In this document: one piece after another, positions 12,766-24,400 of the stretch
Position numbering within the stretch: position 1 is the stretch's first letter
Layout of the letters: every line of letters starts with the position of its first letter
Assembly: GCF_004210375.1 (NCBI RefSeq)
Contig: NC_134830.1
Coordinates: 3,844,001 to 3,908,000 of the forward strand
Reading direction: 5' to 3'
DNA: 64,000 bases
From: Tachypleus tridentatus
Taxonomy: Eukaryota; Arthropoda; Merostomata; Xiphosura; Limulidae
The notes under the pieces: model-generated
What the model was told of the DNA's origin: nothing
The model's input: only the letters and a program-made list of their open reading frames with translations
The model's database searches: none
Translations under genes and position numbers: made by a program

Positions 12766-13047
12766 GGCCCGGCATGGCCAAGTGAGTTGAGGCGTGCGAC
12801 TCGTAATCTGAGGGTCGCATGTTTGAATCCCGGTCGCACCAAATATGCTCGCCCCCTTTCAGCCGTGGGATGTTATAATGTGACGGTCAATCCCACTCAC
12901 TATTCGTTGGTAAAAGAGTAGCCCAAGAGTTGGCGGTGGGTGGTGATGACTAGCTGCCTTCTCTCTAGTCTTACACTGCTAAATTAGGGACGGCTAGCGC
13001 AGATAGCCCTCGAGTAGCTTTGCGCGAAATTCAAAAACAAACAAATA
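12766..13047 (+). mobile_element. tRNA-derived SINE (family A)
   Basis: The tRNA-like head starts GGCCCGGCATGGCCAAGTG, with an A-box-like segment and a degenerate B box (gtttgaatccc). A body with 'gactagctgccttctctc' follows, then the tail 'tagctttgcgcgaaattc' and (caaa)n. It is transcribed by RNA polymerase III if active, and moved by LINE machinery. It sits in the left arm of the inverted repeat. Confidence 0.85.
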
Positions 13048-13226
13048 CAGAAATATTCCCGTTGTTTACTGTCGTGTCATAAAATGTAATTATTCACAAA
13101 GTTAAAGTATCTAAATAAAACTTATGTAATTAAACCAAGTTTTCTGTACTTATTGCGAAGTGGAGATGACTGCTACTTCAGTTACTTTTCTATTAAAGAA
13201 ATGGAAATTTTGAAGGTTTTTCTCAT

Positions 13227-13431
13227 CTTCAAATCAATACCTAGTTGTCACAGCTCTTTAGGTAGACCTTCAAATCAATACCTAGTTGTCACAGCTCTTT
13301 AGGTAGACCTTCAAATCAATACCTAGTTGTCACAGCTCTTTAGGTAGACCTTCAAATCAATACCTAGTTGTCACAGCTCTTTAGGTAGACCTTCAAATCA
13401 ATACCTAGTTGTCACAGCTCTTTAGGTAGAC
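13227..13431. repeat. 41-bp tandem repeat, 5 identical copies
   Basis: Units begin 'cttcaaatcaatacctag' and end 'ctctttaggtagac', at 13227, 13268, 13309, 13350 and 13391. The copies look identical, so the expansion is recent. It lies in the loop of the inverted repeat. Confidence 0.95.
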
Positions 13432-13608
13432 GTCGCAGCGTGGATATGTGTCAGTTGACATTACAGAAAAAAAATGACAGCAAAGTTTCATTATCAACCG
13501 CTGATACTCCGTTTAAACAGATCTCAGAATAAATAAAAGATAAATTTTCGTCAGAGCCGAGTTGTTTTGTAGATTAAATACAAAAAGTAACTTATTTAGT
13601 GAAACTTG

Positions 13609-13880
13609 TTTTGTTTGTTTGTTTTAATTTCGCGCAAAGCTACTTGACGGCTGTCTGCATTAGCCGTTCCTAAGTTAGAAGTGTATGACTAGAGGGAAGG
13701 CAGCTAGTCAGCACCAACCACCGCCAACTCTTGGGCTACTCTTTTACTAAAGAATAGTGGGATTGACCGTACATTATAACGCCCCCACGGCTGAAAGGGG
13801 AGAATGTTTGTGCCACCGGATTCGAACCCGCGACTCGGATTACGAGTCGAACGCCTTAACACGCTTGGCCATGCCGGGCC
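13609..13880 (-). mobile_element. tRNA-derived SINE (family A), inverted copy
   Basis: The same SINE family in the opposite orientation, with its head at 13880 (complement of ggcccggcatggcc) and a (gttt)n tail near 13609. It is diverged from the left-arm copy within the body, while the outer flanks still match closely. Confidence 0.85.
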
Positions 13881-13970
13881 ATTTAGTGAAGCAAATTTTA
13901 TGTAACAAACGTATAATTATAGGACTAGCAAAAGACTGAATTACTAGCAAACTACGACCTGTGTTGAAAC

Positions 13971-15849
13971 AGCGAGACGTGATCTAGGCGAGTTACCAAT
14001 GTTGTATATTATAATAAATATTTTTACGTCAGGATCTCAGTAAACCTTATAAATGTATTGAGTAAAGAAGATATTGACGACATTACGTAAGAATATATTC
14101 ATACGTAATAAGTAAAGAACCTACATGTAACTAAGAATATATTAACGTGTTAAGTATAGCAACTATATGAAACGTTATGTATGAAATAAAGAGCTACATT
14201 TAACTCTGAAGGAGAAGTAACTGGTAGGAAGAGCCCTACACGTGGGGTCAGAATTTTTATCTCTGTAGTTTCCAAACTATTTAACATCACTTGTAATTTA
14301 CATGTTAAACTTGATATACATAGGTTATTAGCATTTTAATGGTTGATATCCAGATCCTTACACGATAATGAAAAAAAACAAAAAAAACCGCTAATTTTGT
14401 AATTAAGGGATAATTGGTTCAATAATGTCACGTGCAGATTACTCGTAATGTTACACAAGCACTGTTTGAGCAAGCCGTCCTTCATTTGGAATTGGTGGGC
14501 TGAACAAAAGGCAGTTTGTGAACAACACCCCCTTAAAACTTAGAATACTCTTATCAAATGGAGGTGTTTTACAATTACTCTTATAACGCACCCAGTCCCA
14601 AAATGCTGAGCATGACTGTTTGCAGCATCGAGACGTACTTATACACTTACAGCACGCTAACCAGTAAGCTAGGCCTTGCACCGTGTTGTTTTAAGCAGGC
14701 AGTTAGAAACCTCTGATACAGAATATGTGGGAGGGGGTAGAATATTATATACAAAAAGTGGTCTTACGTTTACGTGGCTGAAAACAAAATATTACACAGA
14801 TGATCTTTCTGTCCATTTCAATTTCAATCTAAAATAAACCGAATCAAGAACACCTAGGTGTGGAAAAGATGCAGATATAAGATTTTCCCACCATCATGTC
14901 CCGAGTTGAACAAAAATACATAGCCTATCTAACTAATGAAAAAATATTTTCAGAAAAAATCATAAAGATGTGAAATATAAATTAACGGTTAACTTGGTAG
15001 ATATACTTACAGCATTTAAGTCGCACGTTGAATCTTTTCCTGGTCGTACCTCATTGTTTTAAACACCAAAGGTGGTTTTGATTAGATATAAGTTTGTCAA
15101 TACACTTCAATCATAGCAAGAAAGTTACTCTATAGTAATGAACATTAGCTTTAGGATCATAATCCTATCACTCGGAACAGTCCTACACTTTACAGAACCA
15201 ACCACGTTATTTAAAATATATGGCAATAGTTTTCCTTTAAAACAGGGTTAGATTCTTTTAGAGTAACGTCATGGAATTTAGATTAAAGGTTTTTTTTGTC
15301 ATCACGTTCGTTCAATTGGTATAGACTCACCAACCATTATTAATGTTAATTGCTTAAGCTAATATCACGTCACTAAATGTTCTTTAATTGGGGGGGGGGG
15401 GAACTTATTAAATGACATTTGACTGTCATGTACTTTTAAGGAAGCTAGAAATGAAGATGAACAATTCATGTGTAGAGTTTGTTGGATGGAGGAATATTGA
15501 TAGGTAATAAATAAGTATAGACTGTTGGTAATTGTAGCAGGATTTCATGAGGATATTAAACCTTTACATGTAAGAAACACGTCAGTTAACAAGTAGTTAG
15601 AGTACTAATATAGTAAAAAAACTGGTGTGTTTAGTTATAACGGTCACATTCTGTTGAGCAACAAGTTCACTCTTGGTTGCTGCAGATGAGGAAGGAAAAT
15701 AAAATGGTCAGAGACAGATATGGATAAGGATTCACTAATAAAGTCTGTAGATTGGGTAGTCTGGTGTAGATAGTGAGAAAAAGACTGATATTATGTTACC
15801 AAGGAACACAGGTGGATATAACTGACAGAGCAGGACTAACAAAGGGGAC
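13971..15849. other. no gene recognised
   Basis: Mostly unique AT-rich DNA with a G11 run at 15391-15401. From about 15,640 weak, heavily mutated sequence may be the 5' part of the CR1-like LINE that follows. Confidence 0.45.
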
Positions 15850-17160
15850 TAACAGAGATGCAGTTTGTGTGGTGCATGTTGGGGATAATGATGTAGATAA
15901 AGAGAAACTTAAATACAAAAAGGGTTAATAAAAGGTGTTTAAAAATGAAAAAACTAACTTAATTTTGAGGAACATTTTCCAGAATTAACTACAAAGATAT
16001 AAAGTGGAAAGGCTTCTAGAAGGTATTTGTTACAGACCACCAAATGATACTGATCAAACTTTACAATAAGATTAAGGTTTCAGTTGTTAATGAAGTCACA
16101 ATTATGGGTGGTTTTAATTTCAGACATACTGCCTAGGACATGTTATGAGTCAAACCATGGAAGAAGGTTTTAGAAACGATTCAGGAGTGCTCTCCACCAA
16201 TTAATTAGTCAAGGAACATACTAGAACTAGAAACAGTATGGTTTTAGATTTATCATTAACTAAGTATAGACATGAGAATGGGTAAAGTGAGCATTGTTGT
16301 AACAGAAATGTTTTGTTGCACATAGATAAGGAATAATGAAAATTAAGAAGGTTAAACAGATGCTTTTAAACTCAAACTTTAGAATTTCATTGAATAGCCA
16401 ACAAGGAAACTGTTGTTTTACAAATATTGTCATATTGTGTGGACAGGTTAGGTTACTTAAATTATTGTATAGTTGTAGATTTGGTGTATCTGGATTTTCA
16501 GGAAGTATATAACAAAGTACCACAAAAGGTTTGTAAAGAAAATCTATAGGAATGGGGATAAGTCAGAAGACGGGCTAAATGGAAGAAAGCAGATAGCTGT
16601 TACATATGGAGTTCAGTGGAACTGGGTTAGCATCACAAGTGGGGCACCTCTGGGTTTAGTTTTAGGCTCTTTGCTCTGTTTTTAATTACATTGACATAAA
16701 TAAACGAACAGTCAATACTTAAGAAGGATAGCTGTGACGAGGAGCCTGCTGCTTTACAATAAGGATTTGGATCATTTAGTGAATTGGGCAAATACATTTC
16801 AGTTATGATACATAGAAGTGGGTTATCATAATTTGGATAGTAATAACCTTAAGTGTCAAAATAAGAAGGATCTTTGTAATGGTTGATCAGTCTCTTACAC
16901 CATCCAAGTAGTGTGGTGTTAACAGGAGTAGGACAAAAGGTCTCAGCTTTTATCTACTGAAATACTTAACATACTGGTTAGGCCACATTTGAAATATGTT
17001 CATTCTTAGACTCCTTACCTTTGGAAAGGTATGAAGTTGGAGAAACTTACTAAAATGATGACCAACATTACAAATCTACAGTTATTACACAGAGGTCTTA
17101 AACATGTAGGAGTAACATTAAAACATGCTCTTGGGCCATATGAATTAGACAGATAACAGG
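15850..17160 (+). pseudogene. decayed CR1-like LINE (endonuclease/reverse transcriptase)
   Basis: Plus-strand reading in changing frames gives recognisable pieces in the right order. An endonuclease-like GICYRPPND comes first (about 16.02 kb), then MGGFNF (16.1 kb). Next come YLDFQKAF-like residues (about 16.49 kb), EDGLNGRKQ (16.57 kb), and a degraded SGVPQGSVLGPLL block (SGAPLGLVLGSLL, about 16.64 kb). Last is the C-terminal LVRPHLKY-type motif (about 16.98 kb). Many stops and frameshifts interrupt it and no long open frame remains. The family is assigned from these motifs and was not searched. Confidence 0.7.
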
Positions 17161-18402
17161 TTTGCCGAGTTTTTTTTATTGAAACAATTAACACTAATAC
17201 ACAAGCATGGAATGTCCACATATTGATAAAGAATAGTGAAATCAAGTTAAGTTATACAAGTTAAAAACAATATCCAAAGAAACTATAATGCTGTATTAAT
17301 ATTTTGACAACTCAAAACCAAGTTTAAGCATGCCTAGAACAAAACACCACTTTACCAAATTTAATATTTGGGTTTGTGGAGATTTTGTTAAACTAAGTTT
17401 TGATAAATCCAAAGTTTAAGAATCAAAAGAAACACCAAGACAGGTTACATGTTTAAGATGTCAAATTTAAAATATTTGAATGCAAGTATTAATTTAATTA
17501 TTAACAAACTATTACGTATAAATAACCTGTAATAAACAGACTGGCTACAACAGGGTAATGCCTCTAGAAACTTAATAACAAGCAAATACTATAAAATGTG
17601 ACCAGTGTATCAAGAGTAAAATACACTTTGTTAGCAAGTAATAGTGCTATAACAATACAGGCAAGTGGAGCTGCAAGTTAAGATAACTGGTTTTAACAAG
17701 GAAAGTGATACAAAAAGGTCACAATAATCCAACGATGTCAGCATGATGGAATAAATCACAGTCAATGCACACTTAGTGTCAGGTGAGCTGAAAAAAAAGG
17801 AAGTTACCAAAACATTTAATAATAATTAAAAAAAAAGTTAAATATTAACCAGCTCACTGAAAATTTAAACTACACATCTTGAAAGAAGTTTTTATACATA
17901 AAAGTTTAAGATGTATTTATCCTAGCAGCATGACAAGAGTACTGTATGTTGCTTTCAGAATCTAGTCTGATGTGAGCTGCTGACAGGTGTCATGTTCAGT
18001 AATACAGTTACCTTGTTAACTAAATACATTTGGCAAAATATGTATTTAGATTTATACAAGTCTTAATATGAAAAGATTAGTCATGTAGTTATATTCTACA
18101 AGATAACATTTAAGGGTTGCACTCCAGGGTTTTTGTCGGCAACATGAAAAGAATTATTCCAACAAATAGTTAAAATAAGTTTACTTGAATATTTCTAGCA
18201 ACTAAAAGTTTTCACTTCAAAAGGTAAACGTAGGCCACTCTACAAAGCAGCAGATTGTGTTAAATCTCTGATAATTTTAAATTCAAAGTTAAGCTTATAA
18301 AAAGAAATTACATTTAAAAAATGACAATGTTTGATCATAATTACAGAACCCACTCCTACTGGCAGTGGTTGTTTAACTGTTAAGTGGTGTAATTAAACAT
18401 AC
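17161..18402. other. sequence 3' of UCHL3
   Basis: AT-rich sequence downstream of the UCHL3 stop on the minus strand. It probably includes its 3' untranslated region. I see no further exon and cannot fix a polyadenylation site. Confidence 0.5.
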
Positions 18403-18492
18403 CTAGTTGACAGCAGCTGCCAGGGCCACAACATTAAATCTCACATTCTCAGGATCCCTCTCTATAAACTTCTTACACACAGCAGCTGCATC
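18403..18492 (-). CDS. UCHL3: UCHL3 exon 9 (residues 203-231, stop)
   Basis: Encodes DAAAVCKKFIERDPENVRF and ends VVALAAAVN then TAG. Closely matches the UCHL3 C-terminus (VCKKFMERDP...RFNAIALSAA). Confidence 0.95.
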   Translation of the reverse strand, partial: DAAAVCKKFIERDPENVRFNVVALAAAVN

Positions 18493-21400
18493 CTACAAGT
18501 TAGAGGATATCCAACTATTAGGTAAATCTCAAAACTTTAAATAGTACATAATATTACAACCAAGAACAGACAAGTTTACTCACACCTGTAAGTGAGAATC
18601 TTCACCTTAGACCCAGGAAATTATCCAACAACCATCAGCTGGTTTGAAAAGTTCATATTTTACAAGTCTGTAAGTAAGCAACTAGAAAGTAAAGTTTAAC
18701 TAAAGTTAATTTGTAGGCTTACAATTTTAAATAAAAAAAATAGATGTACATTTAAGGACATCTTACTATTATTGTATAAAATAACAAATTTAAACACCTG
18801 ACACATACAGCAAACATTAATTGTCAAGTAGATCTGAGACTGAGAACATAAGGGTTAGTCTTACAGACGTTAAACATGCTTTACTAAAAGGTAACAACAT
18901 CCTGTACAGTTTAATGTAAGAAACAAGTTAGTCTCAAAGTAAGGAAGCCCTGGAATCATTACTTATGTAAGTATACAAACAAGTTGTTGGTACAGAAAGC
19001 TAGTTGTAGCTCACAGATCATAAAAAAGTGGATGCATTAGACATTTTCCTTGAAGGTGGATAAGTGAAATTTAAAAGTTCATTAATTAGGCTTAAACATA
19101 TTACATTTAAGTGATAAGTTATTATTGTATAGTTAATTTAAAACAGAAGAAATATTAATTTAAAACAATTACTAATTAACTGGTCAGATTTTTGTGGTTT
19201 TTAGTGCTAAAAACCCTTTCCTACATACAGGACCAGTAAGGAACTAAGCCTACCTTTAATAGAGTATCCTTTGAAGTTGGACCATGGTTAATTGAAAGGC
19301 TTTACGACCATCTAAAAGGTGGATGGTAAGAGAAACATTATTTCAAAAGATAAACTAGTTTTAGTTGTTTATGAAAATAAAAGATTAACTACTGTAACAT
19401 GTTAATTTTAAAAAAAGGTTCCATTTTAAATACACCAAAATTAAAGATCTAGAACTTGGTGTCCATATTAACTAGTTTATTTAATACTTAATGAAGTATA
19501 TTCATCTATGTACCGACATAGGGAGACATTTATGAGCGATATGTTTTGTATATCCAGTTGTATTTACAGTAACAACTAAGGTTAAGGAACTTTTAATAAT
19601 TCCAAGTGAATATTTATCAGATCAAAACAGTCTATAAAATTACCAGATTTGATGACATTAACAAAAGTAACTGGTAAACAATTCTGCAAATAGAAACAAA
19701 TAAACTTAAGTGAGCTGAACAAAAGTTTATTTACTGCCATTTACGTAAAGATCAGTTGGTTTAGCATTTACTCAAAGAATGAACAAATTAAAGTATAGAA
19801 GAAAACTTACCCAGTTCATACAGGTTACCATTTACTCAAAGAATGAACAAATTAAAGTATAGAAGAAAACTTACCCAGTTCATACAAGTTACCATCAACT
19901 TCTACAAAAGCTACAAAGTGTAGGTTCACTTCATCATCACTACTGGGTGTCTGTAAATAACAGTAGATATTTAAACTAGAAATACACCCACACCTGAACA
20001 TTAGCAGTGTTTATAGTTAAACAAAGACTTAAAAACAATTCTAGTTAAATAGTTAACTGGGTTAGGTTTATTTTGAAAAATAGTACCTAATAACAAATTC
20101 ACTAAAATACAACAGGAAAAGTGAAACTGAGTTAAAACATTAAGTATTCCAGATGCAAGAAAAGAAAACCATCCAATATTAAGTCTTGGACAATAGTGTA
20201 GGCACACTAGACTTCAGTTACAACTACAGTAGCAGATCTGGTATTTGGGTAAACTATGGACATCCTAGTTATAGGATCTTTCACTGACTACCTTCTATAA
20301 TTCTTTAAGCACACTAGATTAGGTCAAGTTAACTTGTCAGGAAAATTGTTATAATTTACCCACATTAACCATTATCAAGTCTTCCTTCAATAACATTAAG
20401 ATTGGAAGGAGATAAGGCCAGAAAAATGAGTAGAAACCAGTTTTGTTCTAGTGTCAAACTTTGTTCCCTTTAATTATCACAGTGGACAGAAATCTAGGAA
20501 CACATTAATACAGAGAAATGGACACTTCAGAATATCCACAAAAACTAGGTAAGCAAATGAATGACTTTCAAACAAGTTAAATTATAATTACTGTCAAGGT
20601 TCTGTGAAGTTGAGATCAGTTAGTAACTGAATAAAAACATTCTAGTTAACTTGCATGTTACAAGCTATGCAACATTACTATACATACAAATAAATGCAAG
20701 ACCCTGAACACAAACAATACACATTAATGACCAAAACTGAAACCAAATAGGATGGATCTTGTTATTTGTTAATGTAGTTTAGAAAACAAATTATGTTAGA
20801 ACAGTGTCTCAAGACTTAAGTTCTAGCTATCTATTCAGTTTACTTAGTTCATGTAGTATTTGGAGCAGGAACTAATTACTACAGATGTAGTAATACTCCA
20901 AAACCAAACCTTTGGAGAATTTACATGGAAAATTAGTTCTTAATTAAACACATGAAGTTGTGCAAAGTTTGGATACTATAGCACTCTGTTGGGTTTCACA
21001 AGTTGGAGATTTCTTATAGTCATGTATAAGAGAATTAATTGCAGGACTATAGTAGTACATTTTGGATAGCAGATGTTGTGACAGACAGCTTTCTGATCAG
21101 AAAGTGTATATTTAAACATGCACTTTAATACTGAAAGTGTTCAAATATAAGAAAGGTTTAGTTTAAATACACTTAGATTAACAAGACCCAACATCAGCTC
21201 ATGATCTGATTATCAAATCAAGGTCAACATAATTCAAACCTATTTAAGAATCACAAAGCTATACATCTCACTTAAGATAGTTTTAGACATAAGTTTACTT
21301 AAGTCCAGATTTGCAATCATGACATGATGTTAGTTTAAATATCTAGAATTTGTACCAAGTTGAGGTTGCTCATTTAACAGTAATTCATACTTGTTACTGC

Positions 21401-24400
21401 CAATAATATGGGTATTCAAAGAAATTCAGAGAACAAAAAACTTACTCACCTGACTCTGTCCTTCTTGTGCACTCATTTCATGAGTTGCAGAGATGTCCTA
21501 GAAAAAAAGATATAATATCTGGAAAACAGAGTTAGATTTTCTAATAAACTATATACCATCAAGTTTCCACAACCATATGGAATGTTTGTCTAAGACTAAA
21601 TAAAAATTAAAGAATTATAATGGCAAACTAGTTTCAACTACACAGTTACATTGACAAAAATAGAACTGCCAAGTATACAAACCACTTCCACAGTTCTTAC
21701 CTCTTCCTTTTCTAGGCACTTCCCACGTTCTTCAGGTGACAGATCTTTGGTTGCATTCAGGAACTTAGCCAGAGTGGAACTGTCCTCTATCAGAGAGATT
21801 TACTGTAAGAAACTTCACTAGAAAATGAATCAAGACAACTCGATATAGGTAGTAACACTCACTAATAAAAGCAAAGGAACAATTTTGTTTCAATCAGGTT
21901 TGTGGTAACCAGTCAAACTTTAATTCTCTGTATATTAGAGAGGACATTTGATTATATCTTTACTATATGGGTTTGTTGTAGCAAGTAATGTATTACTAAA
22001 AATTCACACTATATTTCTAGTCAAACAGTTCCTAGACTTACATTATGATTATGTTAGATATTTTACAAATGTAGGGTGACCTTTCATACCAGATAACCAA
22101 GCACAAACTACAATATGTACAAGTGTTGCCAAGCCAACAGCTACTTTAACATTCCACTTAATCTTTTGACCTGCTGACCATTGGGATGCACGTAAAAATA
22201 TAAACCATAGCTTACAACACAACATTTCTTCAACTCTAACATATTCATGGGTTTAAAGACATTTGCATGGGTTTCTGATGCACATGCAACTATTGAGACA
22301 AATGTAGTTATTGGACAAGCAGCATCTTGGCAACACCAAGTTTGTTTTGAACATGTTCATTAAACATTGTATGGTGGTGGACAGTAAGGGTTAGCCACTA
22401 CTGAAATTTTGTACACATTTATACTTAAGGGTAGGGTCACCTTGGAACTATAGATCTGTATTACCAAGTATGAACCCACTCACTAGTGACCAGTGGTACC
22501 ACTACACTGAACAGAAAACTGCTTAAACATCTCACCCAGTTTGATGGATCCAGTGTTATTAGCCACAGCATGTAGGAGAGCCACAGTTCCACATGCATTC
22601 TTGATAGTCTGGTGCAAGAAATACACCTGGTCACTTACAGACTGACCAGAAGCTCTGATGGTGTCCTCTTCTTCCTTTACTAGCTTGTCATGCTGATGAG
22701 AAACAGTAACTTGTATGTTATGAATATCACTGACAAACTAAAATATACAAAACCCAATTTACCAAGTAAATAAAACTATTGCAGGTTAAAGGCTACACTT
22801 CCCATATACAATTCTTAAAATGAATTGATTCATGTTTGGTTAAGAATGTTACAATAGAAATACTCCAAATTTAAATAAACTGTCAAATGCTTCTCATGTA
22901 AGAAAGTCTTATTAAAACTATATTAATACAGAAAACAAGTCACCTCCTGTCCCAAAGGATAAAGTAATAACACAGCAAGTACTGGACTAGGAATCATAGC
23001 CAATAGGTCATCATCTAACCCAAATACATCAACTACTGACCAGTCTTTTGGCACTCCCAGCTTGTAAATAAACTGAAACAAATAACACATTTAATGATGC
23101 ACGGGGGTTTCTGAAACTTAAAGTGAAAGATAGTACAGTCTAACTTAGATTAAAAACTTAGAACAAATACAATACATAACTATCACTCATTTGTTAGATA
23201 CAAAGTTACCCACTAGTAACCTTACAAAACTCTTAAGGTTGATTGAATTAAGTTACTCAGAAAAGTATTAAAAAGTTAATTTATGATGAAAAACCTACTT
23301 AAAGTAGTGATGTATTCAAGACAGCTTGTATGGGTACTGAAACTTTAAAATAATGTAGAAAACAGTTCACCTTTCTTAGATTGTTTATCTGAAGAAAACC
23401 TAAAGAATTTTAATAAAGTTTTAAAACACCAATACCAGTCATCTTGAAATACATTAAAGAAAAATGTATCTCAAAATTAACTAAAAACAGAATCATTCAG
23501 GCCATAACATCTGTTGGTGGGTACAAACTTAAGTCTACACTTAGAGGTAGCAGTTTGAGAGAGAGTAATTTCCAGCTACATTAAGAAAAACAAAGTTTAA
23601 GACTGCTTTAGCATTGCAAAATTTCAAATGTTGCCTCTCTTTACTTGTTTCTAAAACTTCCTAGCATCATAAAATAAAACATTTTAATAATAATAATAAT
23701 AAAACGTTGAGAAGAGAAATCTAATTTGTACTAGACTAATGAAGAAATAATTTAAATATTAATATATATATATATATATATTTATTTATTAGAGTAGAGA
23801 GAGAGAGAGAGAGAGAGTTAGGCTAAATTTCGCAAGGATAAAAAACATTTTGACGAAAGGAATAACTTAGAAGTAAGAGTTATTCGTAAGAAAGGAGTCG
23901 ATATTGAATCGATAACAACTGAACAATGCAACGTTCAAAAGAGATGTCGTAACCAAATGAACGACACGATGTCACTTCATACAGTTTTTCCTGGAACTCA
24001 AGCCGACAACTGCGGGTAACAAGAGACTGCCGCTCAAACTCATAACTTGGATTGTGAATGAACTAGTTTGGGACAATATTCTGGATAACTGCTTACCTTA
24101 TTCATTACCTGAAAAATAATAAAATAAATTTTCAAAGTCAGATTTACAAACAAAAAAAAAAAAATTGATTAAATATTACGATAACACAACAGTGCTACTA
24201 CGTCTAACTAACAGCAAGTTAAACAAATCCTACGCTAAACTTAGACACTACTGGAGTAACATATAATAGGCTTAAATTATACCTAACTTAAAAAATATTT
24301 TCGCAGTTAAAACTGACTAACTTACTCTGTTGTAATTAACTTTGTTATTCATAATACTTACATCAGGATTTGATTCCAGAGGTAACCACTTTGTAGACAT
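18403..24400 (-). CDS. UCHL3: ubiquitin carboxyl-terminal hydrolase, UCHL3-type (9 exons)
   Basis: A peptidase C12 cysteine protease that removes small adducts from the C-terminus of ubiquitin (and NEDD8 in the family); cytosolic. Exons on the minus strand: 24400-24362, 24108-24097, 23072-22944, 22692-22536, 21786-21701, 21497-21450, 19950-19875, 19311-19254 and 18492-18403. All introns are GT-AG and phases join correctly. The product is 231 residues, against 230 in human UCHL3. It starts MSTKWLPLESNPD and contains the oxyanion Gln88 and the nucleophile Cys94 (NACGT). The triad is completed by His168 (LHF) and Asp183 (ELDGR). The C-terminus resembles UCHL3 more than UCHL1. The ATG has A at -3. 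Exon 8 lacks one base, probably in a T run; without it the frame breaks. No other decay is seen, so an assembly error is the simplest reading. Confidence 0.93.
19254..19311 (-). CDS. UCHL3: UCHL3 exon 8 with an apparent 1-nt deletion (residues 183-202)
   Basis: Starts (G)AT GGT CGT AAA GCC TTT. Two bases later the family's INHGPTSKDTLLK is read in another frame. The exon is 58 nt and 59 are needed to keep frame between flanking phases. A missing T in the TTT run is the simplest explanation. Splice sites TTTTAG and GTAGGC are intact. Confidence 0.85.
19765..19892. repeat. 64-bp tandem duplication of exon 7 end plus splice donor
   Basis: Two copies (19765-19828 and 19829-19892) differ by one visible base in the exon-derived part. 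Each carries the last ~18-21 nt of UCHL3 exon 7 and its GTAAGT donor. Using the downstream donor would read into TTTTCTTCTATACTTTAA and stop, so the upstream donor (19874) must be used for a full protein. Confidence 0.92.
19875..19950 (-). CDS. UCHL3: UCHL3 exon 7 (residues 158-182, catalytic histidine)
   Basis: Contains VNLHFVAFVEVDGNLYEL with His168. Ends in phase 1 at GTAAGT, and the split codon makes Asp183 with exon 8. Its last bases and donor are tandemly duplicated just downstream (see repeat 19765-19892). Confidence 0.93.
21450..21497 (-). CDS. UCHL3: UCHL3 exon 6 (residues 142-157)
   Basis: 16 codons DISATHEMSAQEGQSQ, the crossover-loop region (family THE.SA.EGQ). Flanked by TTTCTAG and GTGAGT. 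Confidence 0.92.
21701..21786 (-). CDS. UCHL3: UCHL3 exon 5 (residues 113-141)
   Basis: Encodes DSSTLAKFLNATKDLSPEER and onward, matching the STL.KFL...SPEER segment. The acceptor is CTGATAG. An earlier TTACAG is excluded because it would bring in a stop. Confidence 0.92.
22536..22692 (-). CDS. UCHL3: UCHL3 exon 4 (residues 61-112, catalytic cysteine)
   Basis: Contains VYFLHQTIKNACGTVALLHA, with Gln88 and the nucleophile Cys94 (codon 22593-22591). Ends in phase 1 at GTGAGA. Confidence 0.95.
22944..23072 (-). CDS. UCHL3: UCHL3 exon 3 (residues 18-60)
   Basis: 43 codons starting FIYKLG and ending YPLGQE, including WSVVDVFGLDDDLLAMIPSP, the conserved ubiquitin-contacting N-terminal region. Flanked by TTTCAG and GTGACT. 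Confidence 0.93.
23763..23817. repeat. (AT)n and (GA)n microsatellites in a UCHL3 intron
   Basis: An AT-alternating run is followed by 'tttatttattagagta' and a (GA) run of about 10 repeats, in the intron between exons 2 and 3. Confidence 0.9.
24097..24108 (-). CDS. UCHL3: UCHL3 exon 2, a 12-nt microexon (residues 14-17)
   Basis: TTTTTCAG, then GTAATGAATAAG, then GTAAGC. The four codons V-M-N-K fill exactly the gap between NPD and FIYKLG, matching the V-x-N-x segment that follows NPE in vertebrate family members. The phase is 0 on both sides. Confidence 0.85.
24362..24400 (-). CDS. UCHL3: UCHL3 exon 1 (residues 1-13)
   Basis: Encodes MSTKWLPLESNPD and ends at a GTAAGT donor in phase 0. The start codon lies at the position expected from the family's N-terminus (WLPLE.NP). 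An overlapping 99-codon frame on the same strand is a shadow. Confidence 0.9.

Larger units (their letters stand above)
12672..13970. repeat. long inverted repeat with SINE-bearing arms
   Basis: The left arm is about 12672-13047 and the right arm about 13609-13970; they are reverse complements. Each arm carries about 90 bp of ordinary-looking flank joined to a full SINE, and the flank match is nearly perfect (for example 'aggtcgtagtttgctagt' and its complement). The spacer of about 560 bp holds a 41-bp tandem array. Because flank as well as SINE is inverted, this is an inverted duplication or foldback structure and not two independent SINE insertions. Confidence 0.8.

Noticed and set aside
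12766-12840. Functional tRNA gene at the SINE heads (also 25.57, 29.75, 30.22 and 31.19 kb)
   Set aside because: They resemble tRNA with A/B boxes, but each is joined to a SINE body and tail and recurs in the window. Acceptor stems and anticodon arms are not properly paired.
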